Assembly (NCBI GenBank): GCA_003427395.1
Contig: BFEA01000336.1
Coordinates: forward strand, 1,450,998 to 1,472,014
DNA from: Chara braunii
Lineage: Eukaryota > Streptophyta > Charophyceae > Charales > Characeae
Length of the DNA stretch: 21,017 bases
Direction of reading: 5' to 3'
A program made the translations under genes and the position numbers. Of the stretch, positions 6,529 through 16,506 are shown one piece after another; the first letter of the stretch is position 1; each line of letters begins with the position of its first letter. Under the pieces are notes generated by a model. That model had not been told where the DNA came from. It was given only the letters and a program-made list of their open reading frames with translations, and did not search any database.

Positions 6529-8139
6529 ATGGGTGATAGCTTTGTCCCGTACGGCGCCTACTACCAGTATGGGCAGCATGGGCACTTTCGGCGCAATTGT
6601 CCGCAATTGGCTAGAGGCGATGGCTTGATATCTGGCAGACCTGTTGGGCCCCCGGCATATAATTATGCGCATGCTAATAATTACCCTCGTCCCGCACCAT
6701 CAACTCCTCCCCTACCCCTGTTACCCCCCCCGCCCCCTCCTCCACCTCCCCGTCCTCCTCCTCTTCCTCCCCCTCCTGTGTCAGGCTCCACCGCTAACAC
6801 CATCATGACTGCACCTCAATCTCAAGCTGCTGCCCCGGCCTCTGCTTCAACGGCCATTGTCCCATATTATCCGCGTCAGTATGGCAACCACCAGTCTAGC
6901 GCGCTGCATTGGGGCCACGAGCTTTTGAATTTGGTGAGGGAAATAGCGTATGACAGATGGGATGAAAAGGAGAGAAAGAGAATTGAGGAAGAGAACCGTC
7001 AGAAAGAGGAACAGGCAAGAAAAGCCAAAGAGGAAGAGGAGAAGAAGAAAGAGGATGAGGAGGAGAAGGAGGCGATCAAGGAGGCCAGGCTAGCTCAGCT
7101 CATCCACGACAAATTCGACGATTTAGATAAAAAGTATAGTGAAGAGAACAAGAGGATTTGGGAAAAGGTGGGCCAAGGTGACGTTGGGAAACCCAACGAG
7201 AAGTCCAGTGGGGCTCGCAGTGAGAGGCAAGGTGGTACATTGAGAATTAACGATGGAGGCGACAATCGGAAGAGAGCTCAAGAGGAGATCGGGGGAAACT
7301 CCCCCCAGCCACCCGAGTCAGGAAGACAGAGGCCTAATGACAGGACGGAGATGAATCCACTCGACGCTGGACTGCTGCTCATGAACCAGAACTCGCTGCA
7401 GCGTGCGTTGGAGGCTCAGAACAAGGCTATCCTCACAATTGTTGAAGAAATCAAAGCGCTGAGAGCTTCTGCACCGACACTTGCCGCTGCCGGTGCTGCT
7501 GTTGGGCCATCATCTGCCCCACCACCGCCCCAGTACTATCCCCCTAACCCGGTGCATAATCCCTCCCCTAATGTTGCGCAAAGAAACAATGCGCACCCAC
7601 GTCCCCCTACTCACACCCACCCTCATAGGTCGTCTGTTTCTCCTCCCCGGGACCCTCGGCAGGCATACCGGCCCACACCTCTTCCCAGACCTCGGTCTCC
7701 TCCTCGTGCTCCCTCCCCAATACCTTCTCCCCCGCCTTCTCCCCCGCCCTCTCCACCGCATGCTAACCCTCCACCCCCCGCAAGGAGACCTCCTGTCACG
7801 AAGATCCTAGCACGAAATAGGACCCCTGGTCCCAGCCGACCGTTTACACGAAGTGCAGCACAGAGGGGCACTAACGAAGTTGGTCCTTCTACCCCGGTTG
7901 GAGACGCACCAAGCAGCAGGCCGTCCGCCAGACTCGTAGACGTGTTCACTTCAATTGCCGAAGAGGCAGTCAGAAGAGTCTCAGGATCTTTCTCAGCCAT
8001 CGGGACCTCTACTGGCCTTGGCTTTGACAAGGTTCGGGAAGGTATGAAAGCTATGGTTGCAGGGCCTGGTCCTGACGGACGCAAGCGTTACGTTGAAGAA
8101 ATGACGAAGGTACTTCTGGGAAGTACAAACACGAGCTGA
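6529..8139 (+). CDS. PLE ORF1, gag-like nucleic-acid-binding protein
   Basis: A 536-codon frame between the left pseudo-LTR and ORF2. Near residues 12-25 lies YYQYGQHGHFRRNC, a CCHC zinc-knuckle layout in which the first two cysteines have become tyrosine. A proline-rich stretch (about 55-85), a highly charged coiled coil (about 140-215) and a second Pro/Arg/Ser-rich region (about 325-425) follow. After the TGA at 8137 the next frame (8118-8309) continues with KHELTKMCDDEGIEY and a Leu/Lys-rich helix, resembling a SAP DNA-binding motif. The true C-terminus was therefore probably lost to a frameshift near 8118. The likely role, by analogy with Gag/ORF1p, is RNA binding and particle assembly (inference). 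No catalytic domain is visible. Confidence 0.7.
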   Translation: MGDSFVPYGAYYQYGQHGHFRRNCPQLARGDGLISGRPVGPPAYNYAHANNYPRPAPSTPPLPLLPPPPPPPPPRPPPLPPPPVSGSTANTIMTAPQSQAAAPASASTAIVPYYPRQYGNHQSSALHWGHELLNLVREIAYDRWDEKERKRIEEENRQKEEQARKAKEEEEKKKEDEEEKEAIKEARLAQLIHDKFDDLDKKYSEENKRIWEKVGQGDVGKPNEKSSGARSERQGGTLRINDGGDNRKRAQEEIGGNSPQPPESGRQRPNDRTEMNPLDAGLLLMNQNSLQRALEAQNKAILTIVEEIKALRASAPTLAAAGAAVGPSSAPPPPQYYPPNPVHNPSPNVAQRNNAHPRPPTHTHPHRSSVSPPRDPRQAYRPTPLPRPRSPPRAPSPIPSPPPSPPPSPPHANPPPPARRPPVTKILARNRTPGPSRPFTRSAAQRGTNEVGPSTPVGDAPSSRPSARLVDVFTSIAEEAVRRVSGSFSAIGTSTGLGFDKVREGMKAMVAGPGPDGRKRYVEEMTKVLLGSTNTS

Positions 8140-8309
8140 CCAAGATGTGTGACGATGAGGGAATCGAATACCACAATAAGAAGCAAGCATCAGCCGACTT
8201 GGCGGAGCTGAAGGCTTGGGTCGCTTATGGCGACGAAGGCAGCAGTGAGCCTGCCAACCAACGGAAAAACGATTCAGCGGAGGAGACCCAAGAGGAAAAT
8301 CCTTCGTGA
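8118..8309 (+). pseudogene. Frameshifted SAP-like C-terminus of ORF1
   Basis: This frame, two nucleotides off from ORF1, reads GKYKHELTKMCDDEGIEYHN, then a helix rich in Ala, Leu and Lys, to TGA at 8307-8309. The pattern hELxxhCxxxGIxxxxxxxxxxDL resembles a SAP helix-turn-helix. It overlaps the start of ORF2 (8227) by 83 nt in a different frame. It is either a mutational break of ORF1 or, less likely, a programmed shift; the sequence alone cannot decide. Confidence 0.45.
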
Positions 8310-11211
8310 TTCTTACCGGGACCTTGTATGGCTATCGGCGCAAGCTGATAAATTGCGGTCCCAGCGATGGGAGAACAGTATGAAGAAGAGTGAGAAATGT
8401 CGTTTGGAGAACGCTTTTCGTTTGTGTGTCCTGCTACTGGTTGTTGTAGGACAAATAGTATGGGGAGAAATTTTTTTAGACCAATGGTTTGAGTCCGTTA
8501 AAACTGGTTTAGATATCTGCGATGGTTCGAACAGTGGGGTTTACGTACTGATCTCACCTTGGTTTAAGGCTACTTACATTGGATCCACCTGTAGAAGCTT
8601 GAATGAGCGTTGGAGGGAGCATGTAGCATCTACGAGATTCAGGGGAAGGCGAAGGAATCACAAGCTTAGGAAGTGGCTGGCTAAGAAAGGTTGGGAACAT
8701 TACGTCGCCATTCCTCTGATCTCTCCACCCATTGATCAGCTGCGAACGGTTGAAGCTTCGGTGATAGGTAGGTGGTCCTCTACCCTGAATACACAATGGG
8801 TTAATGGAAAGAAAAGGTGCCGAAGGAAAGGCAAGCGTGAGAGAAGGGCGCACCTGAAAAGGCAAGGGCAGCACAAGCCTGTTCCCGTCACTGATCGGAG
8901 GTTGATTAGGTGGGAAGTTGCCCCCGGTAGTGCGTTACTTGACAGCCCCCTCATCTCCTACTGTATATCTGATGTTTTTTTAGAACTACGATGTTTGACT
9001 GCGACAGTTCGGACTAATGGAGGAGGTATCTTCCTAGAAGGGTGGGGTAGGTTGAGTAAGCTCTTCGGATGGTCTCTTGTGGAATGTCAGGGTGAGAAAG
9101 GGCTGTTTAAAAATTATAAAGAAAAGTTTTGCAGTGGTGGCGTGCTCACTTTTTTCGTGATAAGGATGAGAAGATCTGCGAGTGAGCAGAGAAAGGTAGT
9201 TTTACAATCACTCCTGCAGGTACCTTCAACCAGACCACTGCTGTATAAGTTTGATCTTTCAACTCTTATTAAACTATACAACTCTATTGACTCTTTTATG
9301 AATGGGCGCACTCAGGCTATTCTCAAAGGTGTGGTTGGGAGGGTAATCACCAAGGCAAGCGGGTTCAGATATCTCAGTATTGTAGTAATTAAGATTACCT
9401 ACAGCAACGACATTTTGAAGAATGAGGTTGTCGAGCTTATTAAAAAATTGATTCGTAAACGTTGTGGACCTGGATGTATAGCATAGTTCATCATTTCAAG
9501 AGTACGTTTTGTCTGGATGAGGGCTAGGAATATCGGTGAAGTACTGCACAATCACCGTACAACATCCAGAACTGTTGATGGGGTATGTACTTGTGGTAGT
9601 GAGAGACTAGATCTGGTAAGAAGCACGAACGGACACGTCTGTTTCCGGTGCTCGGATGGGAACCTGTTACCGGAATGCCTGAAGAATTCCCAAAATGTTA
9701 TCCAACCCCCGACCTGCACTGCCATTGGTCTTATTCGGAAAGCTATCTGTGAAGGGATGCAGTCTATCCCAGGGAGTGCAACCTGCTCCCACCACCAAGC
9801 CAGGGTGTGCATCAGGGAGTCTGTCCCCGCGAAGGACAGGCAGTACTACAATGTTATGGAAGAATGGAAGGGTGTACTGAAGGACCTAGTGGTTGCACCT
9901 ATAGACCATAACGGCGGGGATTCGTTGGTCTGCTGCCCGTATATTTATTACAAGGCTTTGGCTTCGCTGTACTGGGACAACAAATGTTTTTCTGTAGTCC
10001 GGGAGAGTGAGATTGAAGTATTGACAGCTTGCAAACTAGCGTTTGACGAGGCTAAGGGAGGAAAGTTGGGTACATGGGATAAGAAAGGAACGCTAGGGAA
10101 TTGCTATGGCATCCCAAAGCACAAGGACACTTGTGGATGGCGCCCTATCTCTCCTTCTTTTTGCGAGCTTAGTGTGAAGGCATGCAGGGTAGTCTCAAGA
10201 GCAGTGAACTTTCTACTACGGAACTTACCAAAAAACCTGCACTTTAATTTGCAGTCTACGTCACTTCTGAAAGACAAAATCTGTTAGATCAACAGACGGG
10301 CTACGAAACTCAGGCAAGGATACCTAATAACAGCAAGTTATGACATTAAAGAAATGTTCACCCGGCTTCCTCACCAATCTATTTTGCGAGCCGTGGAATG
10401 GGTCTGTGATCTCTTTCTAAGCAAAGGTCGCAAGTATGTTAGAGTGAACCGTAGAGGCAAAGGGGCATCCTTTTCCAAAAGTTTTAGGGAGAATGGATAA
10501 GTTACGGTCACTTTTGAGGAGATTATTTCGTTTCTCGAATTTAATCTGCAGAACACTTTCTCCAAGGTAGCTAACCTGATAATCAAGCAAATTGTCGGCA
10601 TCCCCATGGGTAAGTGTTTGAGCCCTGCGCTGGCATGCTTACTGTATGCATATAATGAAGCAATGTTCATTAGTTCTGTTGGAATAGATATGAAGTTTTT
10701 TTTCAACTATTAGGCTTGTCGACGATGTGAGTGTCTGTATCCTACTCCCAAGCTCTAGGGAGGACATGCTGCACAAGGAAGTCAGCTGTTGACAAGATTT
10801 CAAGATTCTTATGATAGTAACTTGTCCCTGGTTAGGACAAATGAACGGAGTGGGGTGTGGGATTTTTTAGGATGTCGAATCAAGAGCAGGTACCATCCTC
10901 CTCGGATCAGCTACACAGCGGTCACAAAAAACCAAAATTTTATATGGTCATATAAACCTGTTAGGATCTTGTCTACCCAAGATTTTTGGTCGTTTGGCCC
11001 GGCTCAGCAGAAGAAGGGTGTTTTAAAGTGCCACCTTAACCGTATTTTGGCCCACTCCTCAGACCATAGAGTAGTGGGCTCGACGTTGCTAGCATTCAGG
11101 AAAGAGTCCCGGCTCAAGGGGTTCCCGAGTTGGATGTTCTTCAGAGCTTTGCGAGAGATCTTGAAGGAAGATGGAGGCTGCTGGGACGAATGGGCGGTAT
11201 CTTTGAAATAG
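8227..11211 (+). pseudogene. PLE ORF2: GIY-YIG endonuclease + reverse transcriptase, broken
   Basis: A single frame with TAG at 9484 and 10285 and TAA at 10498. A short segment around motif C (10709-10790) sits in the next frame, and a terminal 1-bp deletion lies near 11197. The endonuclease comes first: GVY at residues 104-106, YIG at 117-119, catalytic Arg in LNERW (R128), Glu in VEASVI (E176) and Asn in TLNT (N188). A cysteine pair set (C-x-C at 9586-9594, C-x2-C at 9640-9651) lies between nuclease and RT. RT parts seen are GNCYGIPKHKDT (10096), motif A DIKEMFT (10342), motif B QIVGIPMGK (near 10597), motif C RLVDD (10712-10726) and FLGCRI. By family knowledge it would nick target DNA and prime reverse transcription; this copy cannot. 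No telomerase-like RNA-binding domain could be assigned with confidence. Confidence 0.85.
8536..8799 (+). other. GIY-YIG nuclease domain, intact residues
   Basis: This part of ORF2 has no stop or shift and keeps every signature residue: the two GIY/YIG strands 11 residues apart, the Arg of the first helix, the metal-binding Glu and the closing Asn. A basic tail (KKRCRRKGKRERRAH) follows and may bind DNA. Its N-terminal placement is the defining feature of permuted PLEs. Confidence 0.85.
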
Positions 11212-11618
11212 GCCTCGAAGGCAGGATTTCCCTTGCAAACGGGAGGTTTCGAAACCATGCTCTTCCAACAATGATTCGATAAAGAGTAGATTTAGGATGG
11301 ACTCGGTAGGATCTGGCAAATCTTACCTGCCCGACCTAGATATCTCCCTATGTCTTTCACTGTTGTCGTCCCCTGCTCTCCGTATCTATCTCCGTGTGTC
11401 GTTACCCCCGCCGCGTCTTGGGTTTTGCCGCCACCTCTGCAGAATGCAAACGGGTTGCCTTATTCCCGCGCACCTCTCCTTCCCATTAATCACCATCCGC
11501 CGAGTTTTCTTTCGTCAGATCTGTTACTCGCCTGATCCGCCTCCGTCGGTTTCCCCACTTCTTCCCTGCCTCCACGCTTTTCTTTCTGGTGCGCTCGCTC
11601 TTTCCCACTTCTCTCTCG

Positions 11619-11689
<71 letters not shown>

Positions 11690-11745
11690 TCTCTATCCTC
11701 TCTCTCTCTCTCTCCCCCCTCTCTCTCTCTCTTTCTCTATCCCCG

Positions 11746-11810
<65 letters not shown>
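11619..11810. repeat. C31 run plus (CT)n microsatellite, right copy
   Basis: Same length and same interruptions as the array at 5477-5668, including all 31 C residues (11619-11649). Such tracts normally change length quickly, so exact equality is notable. Confidence 0.95.
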
Positions 11811-11811
<1 letters not shown>

Positions 11812-12044
11812 TTGTTTCTCTTCCTCTCCTATCTCTCTATCTCTGACCTCCCCCCACATACGATCTCCTGCCATTACCCTGAACTTCTGAAGAATTCTTT
11901 TCCCGCCTAGTCCTGCTTCCCGCCTTTCTCAGACTCGCGAAGTGGACGTCCCCGTGGAAAAAATAAGGTAAATAGAAATTTCGAATATGAAAGTAGCACT
12001 ATTTAAACATCTGCTCCCAAGCATGATCGTCATCAGGCATATGT

Positions 12045-12107
12045 CCCCTGAAGATGCCTTCACTGGCGGAAGGCTGAAACGCGGCATAGAGACGCCGCCA
12101 GAGGGCT
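12045..12107 (+). ncRNA. Hammerhead-ribozyme-like fold, right pseudo-LTR
   Basis: Identical to the fold at 5903-5965: CTGAAGA (12048-12054), stem II GCCTTC/GAAGGC, GAAAC, stem III GCGGC/GCCGC. It carries the same deviations (U-U at the stem II base, no GUH cleavage triplet), so the changes predate duplication or were copied by conversion. Confidence 0.5.
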
Positions 12108-12459
12108 CTTTGCAGTTGTTGTTCAATTTAATCGATAAAGAGCTCGTGCCTGATTTACTGTGTCATCATGCCTTCTCCATCTTCTTCCTTCCCCTCTTCA
12201 CTCTATTGCTTCTTCTTTTTCTTTTTCCTTCCCCTTTTCTTTTTCCTCTTCTTTTTCNAATACCTTTTCTCTTCTCTTTCTCCCCNATCCTCATTGACTC
12301 CACTTCCTATTTTGTCGTTGATACGCGGTGCTTTTGATGTGCCTATGGTATGACGTGATTACTGGTGTCTTTTCCGTGGTTGCGCTTCGTGCTTATGCAC
12401 TATGCCTGGTCGCTTCGTGTTATCAGGCTTAGACCTGATGCGTCGCGCTCTCCACTCCA

Positions 12460-12471
12460 CTCTCCTTTCCC
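12460..12471. repeat. Right target-site duplication of the PLE array
   Basis: CTCTCCTTTCCC, an exact copy of 4972-4983. It lies immediately outside the right pseudo-LTR, where the host GACCCC-type repeat resumes (12475). Confidence 0.6.
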
Positions 12472-12474
12472 CTT

Positions 12475-12660
12475 GGCACATTTTTGACCCCATGGCGGGT
12501 AAGGAAATGCTGCCAAAAATTCTAAAAAAATAAATATTATTTCTCTCTTCATATTTTATTTATTTCCTTATTTATTTTATTTTTCTCCCGAAATCTCGCT
12601 GTTTATTCATTTTTCTCCCGCCTTCCCCCCCTATGATTGCTATTTTATTTTCTTGATTAG
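12475..12660. repeat. Third copy of GACCCC motif plus AT-rich tail
   Basis: GGCACA, TTTTGACCCCATGGCGGGTA, GAAATGCTGCC and AAAAATT recur here in the same order as at 4714 and 4788, followed by TTATTTATT-rich sequence as after 4835. It marks the right part of the locus into which the PLE inserted. Confidence 0.6.
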
Positions 12661-12673
12661 GTCACTGGTACAC

Positions 12674-12725
12674 TACCCTAACCACTCAAACTCCGGTTAG
12701 GGTTTTCTTAGGGTTTTTATAGGGT
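12674..12725. repeat. Degenerate telomere-like TTAGGG tract
   Basis: CCCTAACC (12677-12684) is followed by GGTTAGGGTTTTCTTAGGG and TTTTTATAGGG, giving three TAGGG units 11-12 nt apart plus one in inverted orientation. The similarity to plant-type TTTAGGG repeats is real but short and irregular. It ends exactly where the gypsy LTR fragment begins. Confidence 0.35.
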
Positions 12726-12867
12726 AATGACCTTTGTTTTCGTTTAGGATGTGCCCTTTGCAAGAGAACTTGACCTTTGACCTGCTTTCACGTTTCTGGG
12801 TCCTGGCGAGGTACCCCTTCAGGATGCTTTACCTTTACAAGGCCTGTATCGGGTAAAGGCCGTTTTA
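12726..12867 (-). repeat. Truncated 3' LTR
   Basis: Matches 20756-20897, the first part (U3) of the 5' LTR in element orientation. The start is TAAAAC here against TGAAAAG in the other copy, suggesting loss of the G of the terminal TG. A weak polypurine candidate, GGCGAGAG on the minus strand (12875-12868), abuts it. The remaining ~1 kb of LTR is missing and replaced by unrelated sequence. Confidence 0.65.
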
Positions 12868-12906
12868 CTCTCGCCGGCCTAGTTTCGAAGTCCTCTGAGA
12901 AATCAC

Positions 12907-14310
12907 TTATCTATCAATGATGTGGATTCCTTTCCTTTCCCTTTCATATGTAGACACAATATGAGGTGTAGAGTCTAATAACTCTTCTCGTGTGAACCAG
13001 CGATCTTCACTAGGATCCTGGTATGCAAACCTCACCTTATATTGACGTTGTGGTCTGCCTCTTCGTCCAATGTGATAAGTACTTTCTGCAACAATCTTAT
13101 CCACGTCATACTTTCCATCCATACTTGGAGGTATCACGGATCTGCGACTTGGGAATAGATCATTTGTCACAGAAGGTAGGAGCTTTGATGCATGGAACAC
13201 TGGATAAGTACGCAGGTGTAAAGGAACCTCAATGACATATGAGGGACCATCCACATCTCCAATCACGTCTAAAACCTGCCAAGGCCCTTTGTAGGCGGGT
13301 AGAAGTTTCAGAGAAATGTTTTCTTCAGGCGCGAATTCTTTAGACTTCACCCAAACTAAGTCTCCTATAGCAAATTGAGACGGTCATCTATGCTTATTCG
13401 CCTGCTCAATCATCTGATGTTGTGCTTTGATTATGTTCTCCTTGACCTTTTCAATATCTTTCTGGTAGTTGCTTGCAAATTCACTTGTTCCTAAAGGAAG
13501 CTTATGTACTTGATCCGGGTTTAATCGATCAATGGGTCTGCGTGGTCGCCACCCCAGGTGTAACTCCATAGGAGTCTTACACGTAGATAGATGTACAAAG
13601 TTATTGTAGGCACTAGCAACCTTAGGCAGATGTTCATCCTAGTCAATTTGATCGGGACAGATGTACATGCGCAAAGTCTGCTGCAATATCTTGTTCATTT
13701 GCTCAGTCTGGCCATTGGTCTCAGGATGCCTACCGGATGACATAGTCAACTTAGAGCCATATACATTCATTAGTTGCTGCCATTGTTCACTTGTGAACCT
13801 TGTATCTCTGTCACTGACAATAGTCAAGGGATGCCCAAAATCTTTTACCCAATGGTTGAAAAACTCCCGAATTACCAAATCAGTCTTTGCTTCCGAAGGC
13901 AAAGTTACAAAAACAGCATACTTGGTGAATCTATCCACTATGACCATCACTTGCGTATTCCCATTTCTGCTTTTTACCTTAGTGTCCATGAAGTCTATAG
14001 ATATAGAGTCTCCAGGGCCTGTAGGGATAGGCAAGGGCTTAAGTAACCCAAGGGGAGATTGTGTGGTGCTCTTGTTTCTTTGGCACACTTGACAACCTTG
14101 CACATACGCGATACAGTCTGCTTTCATTCGAGGCCAGGTGTAGGAACGCAATAAAGTCCCATAGGTCTTCTTCCACCCAAAATGACCTTTTGTATCATGG
14201 CATTCCCCCAAGATCAACCGTTTGATTTCTTCACTGTTTGGTATACATAGTCTATCATTCACATCAGTTCGTTCAAATAATAGACCCTGAGTAACTTTAT
14301 GATCAGGAAA
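12907..14310 (-). pseudogene. Gypsy integrase with chromodomain, three breaks
   Basis: Continues the pol frame past the TAG at 14311. The zinc-binding HHCC part reads ECHDTKGHFGWKK then CQVCQRNK. The catalytic triad is visible as SIDFMD, VSDRDTRF and HPETNGQTE, with typical DDE spacing. TAG at 13639 stands where gypsy integrases usually have the Trp of WDEHLP. TGA at 13384 interrupts the next block. The last open part (13350-12907) has YKGPWQVL (GPY/F-like), then a chromodomain-like YDVDKIVAES, QYKVRF and W-FTREEL, ending in TAA. Chromodomains steer integration to marked chromatin (established for chromoviruses). All breaks are in one frame. Confidence 0.85.
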
Positions 14311-16506
14311 CTATGCTGGCCTTTCTTGTACTTGCGTAATCATCATTCCATAGACAGGATCAGAGGAGTACGCATTCCTAATCTTTTCTTGTAAATCAAC
14401 ACTAACATCTAGATATGTCACAATGGCACCAAAAAAGTCAGATCTACGACTTAGTGCATCAACAACAACGTTATACTTACCCTTTACTGGCTTCAGCTCA
14501 AAGTCATACATATCAATCTCCGCAGTCCACCTTGTCAACTTAGGTGTCATTCGAGCTTGCGCTTTGAGCCAGCGAAGTGTCTCATGGTTAGAGTATACCT
14601 TAAAATGCCTTCCCAGTAGATAGTGTCGCCAATGATTGAGAGCTTCGCGAGGAGCATATAATTCTCTTTCATATGTCGAGGCGACCACTTTCTCATTAGG
14701 CAACCGGCAAGACATAAACTCCACAGGTCTGTATCCATGTCCATCGTCTTGCTGGAGTACAACACCTATGTTATATTGACTGGCGTCAGTTGTGACTACG
14801 AAAGGTAAGGAGGGGTCTGCCACTTTTAGAACCGGATAGTTAATCAAACACTTTTTCAGACGCTTGAAAGACATTGTGCAGTCTGAATCCCACTTCCAAA
14901 TTAATTCTTTCTTAAGCAACTTGCAAAGGGGAGCAGCTATTATCGTAAAGTGTCTTACAAACTTGCGATAATAGTTGGCTAACCTAAGGAACGACCGCAA
15001 CTCAGTCAAGGTGCGGGGGTTCAGCCAATCTCTGATTGCTGCTATTTTTGCATCTTCCGATTTGACCCCATCTCCATCAATTACATGTCCTAGATATAGA
15101 ACCTGACGCTTAGCCCATTCACACTTCTTTGGGTTTAACTTGAGTTTTGCTTCTCTCAGTTTATTTAGCACAAGTCGAAGGTGTTTAGCATGCTCTTTTT
15201 CATCTTTGCTGAAAATCAAAATATCATCGAGATAAATAACAACAAACTTGTCAAGCCATTCACGAAATAGTTCATTCATTGTTCTTTGGAAAGTGGCAGG
15301 GGCATTCGTGAGACCAAAGGGCAAAACTATAAACTCATAGTGCCCATACCTTGTCCTGAAGGCAGTTTTATGTTGGTCTTTCGGCTCAACCTCAATCTGA
15401 TGGTAGCCGGATTTTAAATCAATCTTTGAAAATATCTTACAACCCTGCACGCGATCCAGAAAATCATCTATTCGCGGTAATGGTTCAGCATTCTTTACTT
15501 TTATATCATTTAATCGCCTATAGTCTATACACATGCGGACGCCGCCATCCTTCTTAGGCGCAAAGAGCACAGGCGCACCATAGGGTGAGGAACTAGGTCT
15601 TATCCATCCATTTTTCAACAACTCATCGAGTTGGGTTCGCAACTCATCCAATTCCTGGGGCGACATACGATAGATAGGCCCCTTTGGGGGCGCGCTCCCT
15701 GGAATGATATCAATGCGGTATCGGATTGGTCTTTCTACTACACCGCTTGGGGCTTCAGCCACATCTGCGAACTCTTTTAGGATTCTCTTAATCTCTTGAG
15801 ATGTAACTTCTTCCTTACTTTCTCCTTCTTTTACTGGGCGCACATATGCAACAAAGACTTGGTCGTACAAGTTATGTTTCTTCATATGGCGAGCGAACGC
15901 TGGGGCGCTCATGCAACAGTGAGTTAGGTTGCTTTCCTTTCCAGACTCATGATAGAGGCGAATTTTCCTTTTACCTCCTTGCGGACTTGGGAGCCAACAT
16001 TCATGTTCTCTCAACTTCAGATCCGCATTTGCATCCTCACCCCAATTTATTCCTAACAACACATCAAAGGGTAAGTTATTCTCCACCAAGAAGGTCAGGG
16101 AGTGGGGAACACGTTCCACCTTCTCCTCTGCCTCGAGCCGAAAGTATACTTGAACCTCCTCAACGTATCGATCCATGACGGTTTCACTGCTATTAGCTAA
16201 CTTGCTTACAATGGGCTCATTTAACTTCTTAACTTTAAGCCCAAGCCGCAGTTTTTGCAATACTCTTTTACTAATATAACTGCGTGTAGACCCGTTGTCT
16301 ATCATACCTCCTACTCTTACTTGATTTATTTCAAGATCTGTAATTATTAGCTGTCCTTTCTTTTTTCGCATTTCAGTCCAGGCTTGGCGACGAGCGGCCA
16401 ACTCATCACCCACGCCAGCGAGGGATCCATCTAGAGAGATGCATACGCTTGCCGCCTCTGGACAGTGCACTAGATGGGGACTTCCTTCCTCTTCAGTTTC
16501 TGCCAT
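14311..16506 (-). pseudogene. Gypsy protease, reverse transcriptase and RNase H
   Basis: An uninterrupted 731-codon stretch, the best-preserved part of the element. An aspartic-protease motif, IDNGSTRSYIS, is at residues 69-79. RT spans about 280-460, with DGGVRMCIDYRRLND, KIDLKSGYHQI, LPFGLTNAPATFQ and the catalytic YLDD at 425-428. RNase H spans about 565-690, with TDAS (D574), TYERE (E613) and VVDALSR (D683). The position usually occupied by Asp in TDH reads SNH (N640), which may disable it. The frame is open upstream into the Gag zinc knuckle and ends at TAG 14311, after which integrase continues in frame. Confidence 0.9.

Larger units (their letters stand above)
11122..12457 (+). repeat. 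Right pseudo-LTR (3' end of PLE unit)
   Basis: Counterpart of 4979-6315. It begins inside ORF2 (PSWMFF), lacks one base near 11197 relative to the left copy, contains the C31/(CT)n array (11619-11810), the hammerhead-like fold and N at 12258 and 12286, and ends at CTCTCCACTC. It is followed after two bases by the right 12-bp target duplication. Confidence 0.85.
4979..12459 (+). mobile_element. Penelope-like retroelement with partial tandem copy
   Basis: The element is a 5'-truncated copy (4979-6315) joined head-to-tail to a longer unit (6316-12457). The end of the unit repeats the truncated copy at a constant offset of 6142-6143 bp. This pseudo-LTR layout, the GIY-YIG nuclease and the RT motifs identify a Penelope-like element. 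The nuclease lies N-terminal to the RT, as in the Chlamys/Naiad group, whereas canonical Penelope has it at the C-terminus. The element also carries ORF1 upstream. ORF2 has three in-frame stops and at least three frameshifts, so this copy is inactive. A 12-bp duplication flanks the whole. Confidence 0.85.

Noticed and set aside
12867-12906. Clear polypurine tract beside the 3' LTR
   Set aside because: Only GGCGAGAG is purine-rich. Too short and interrupted to call with confidence, so it is mentioned only in the LTR entry.
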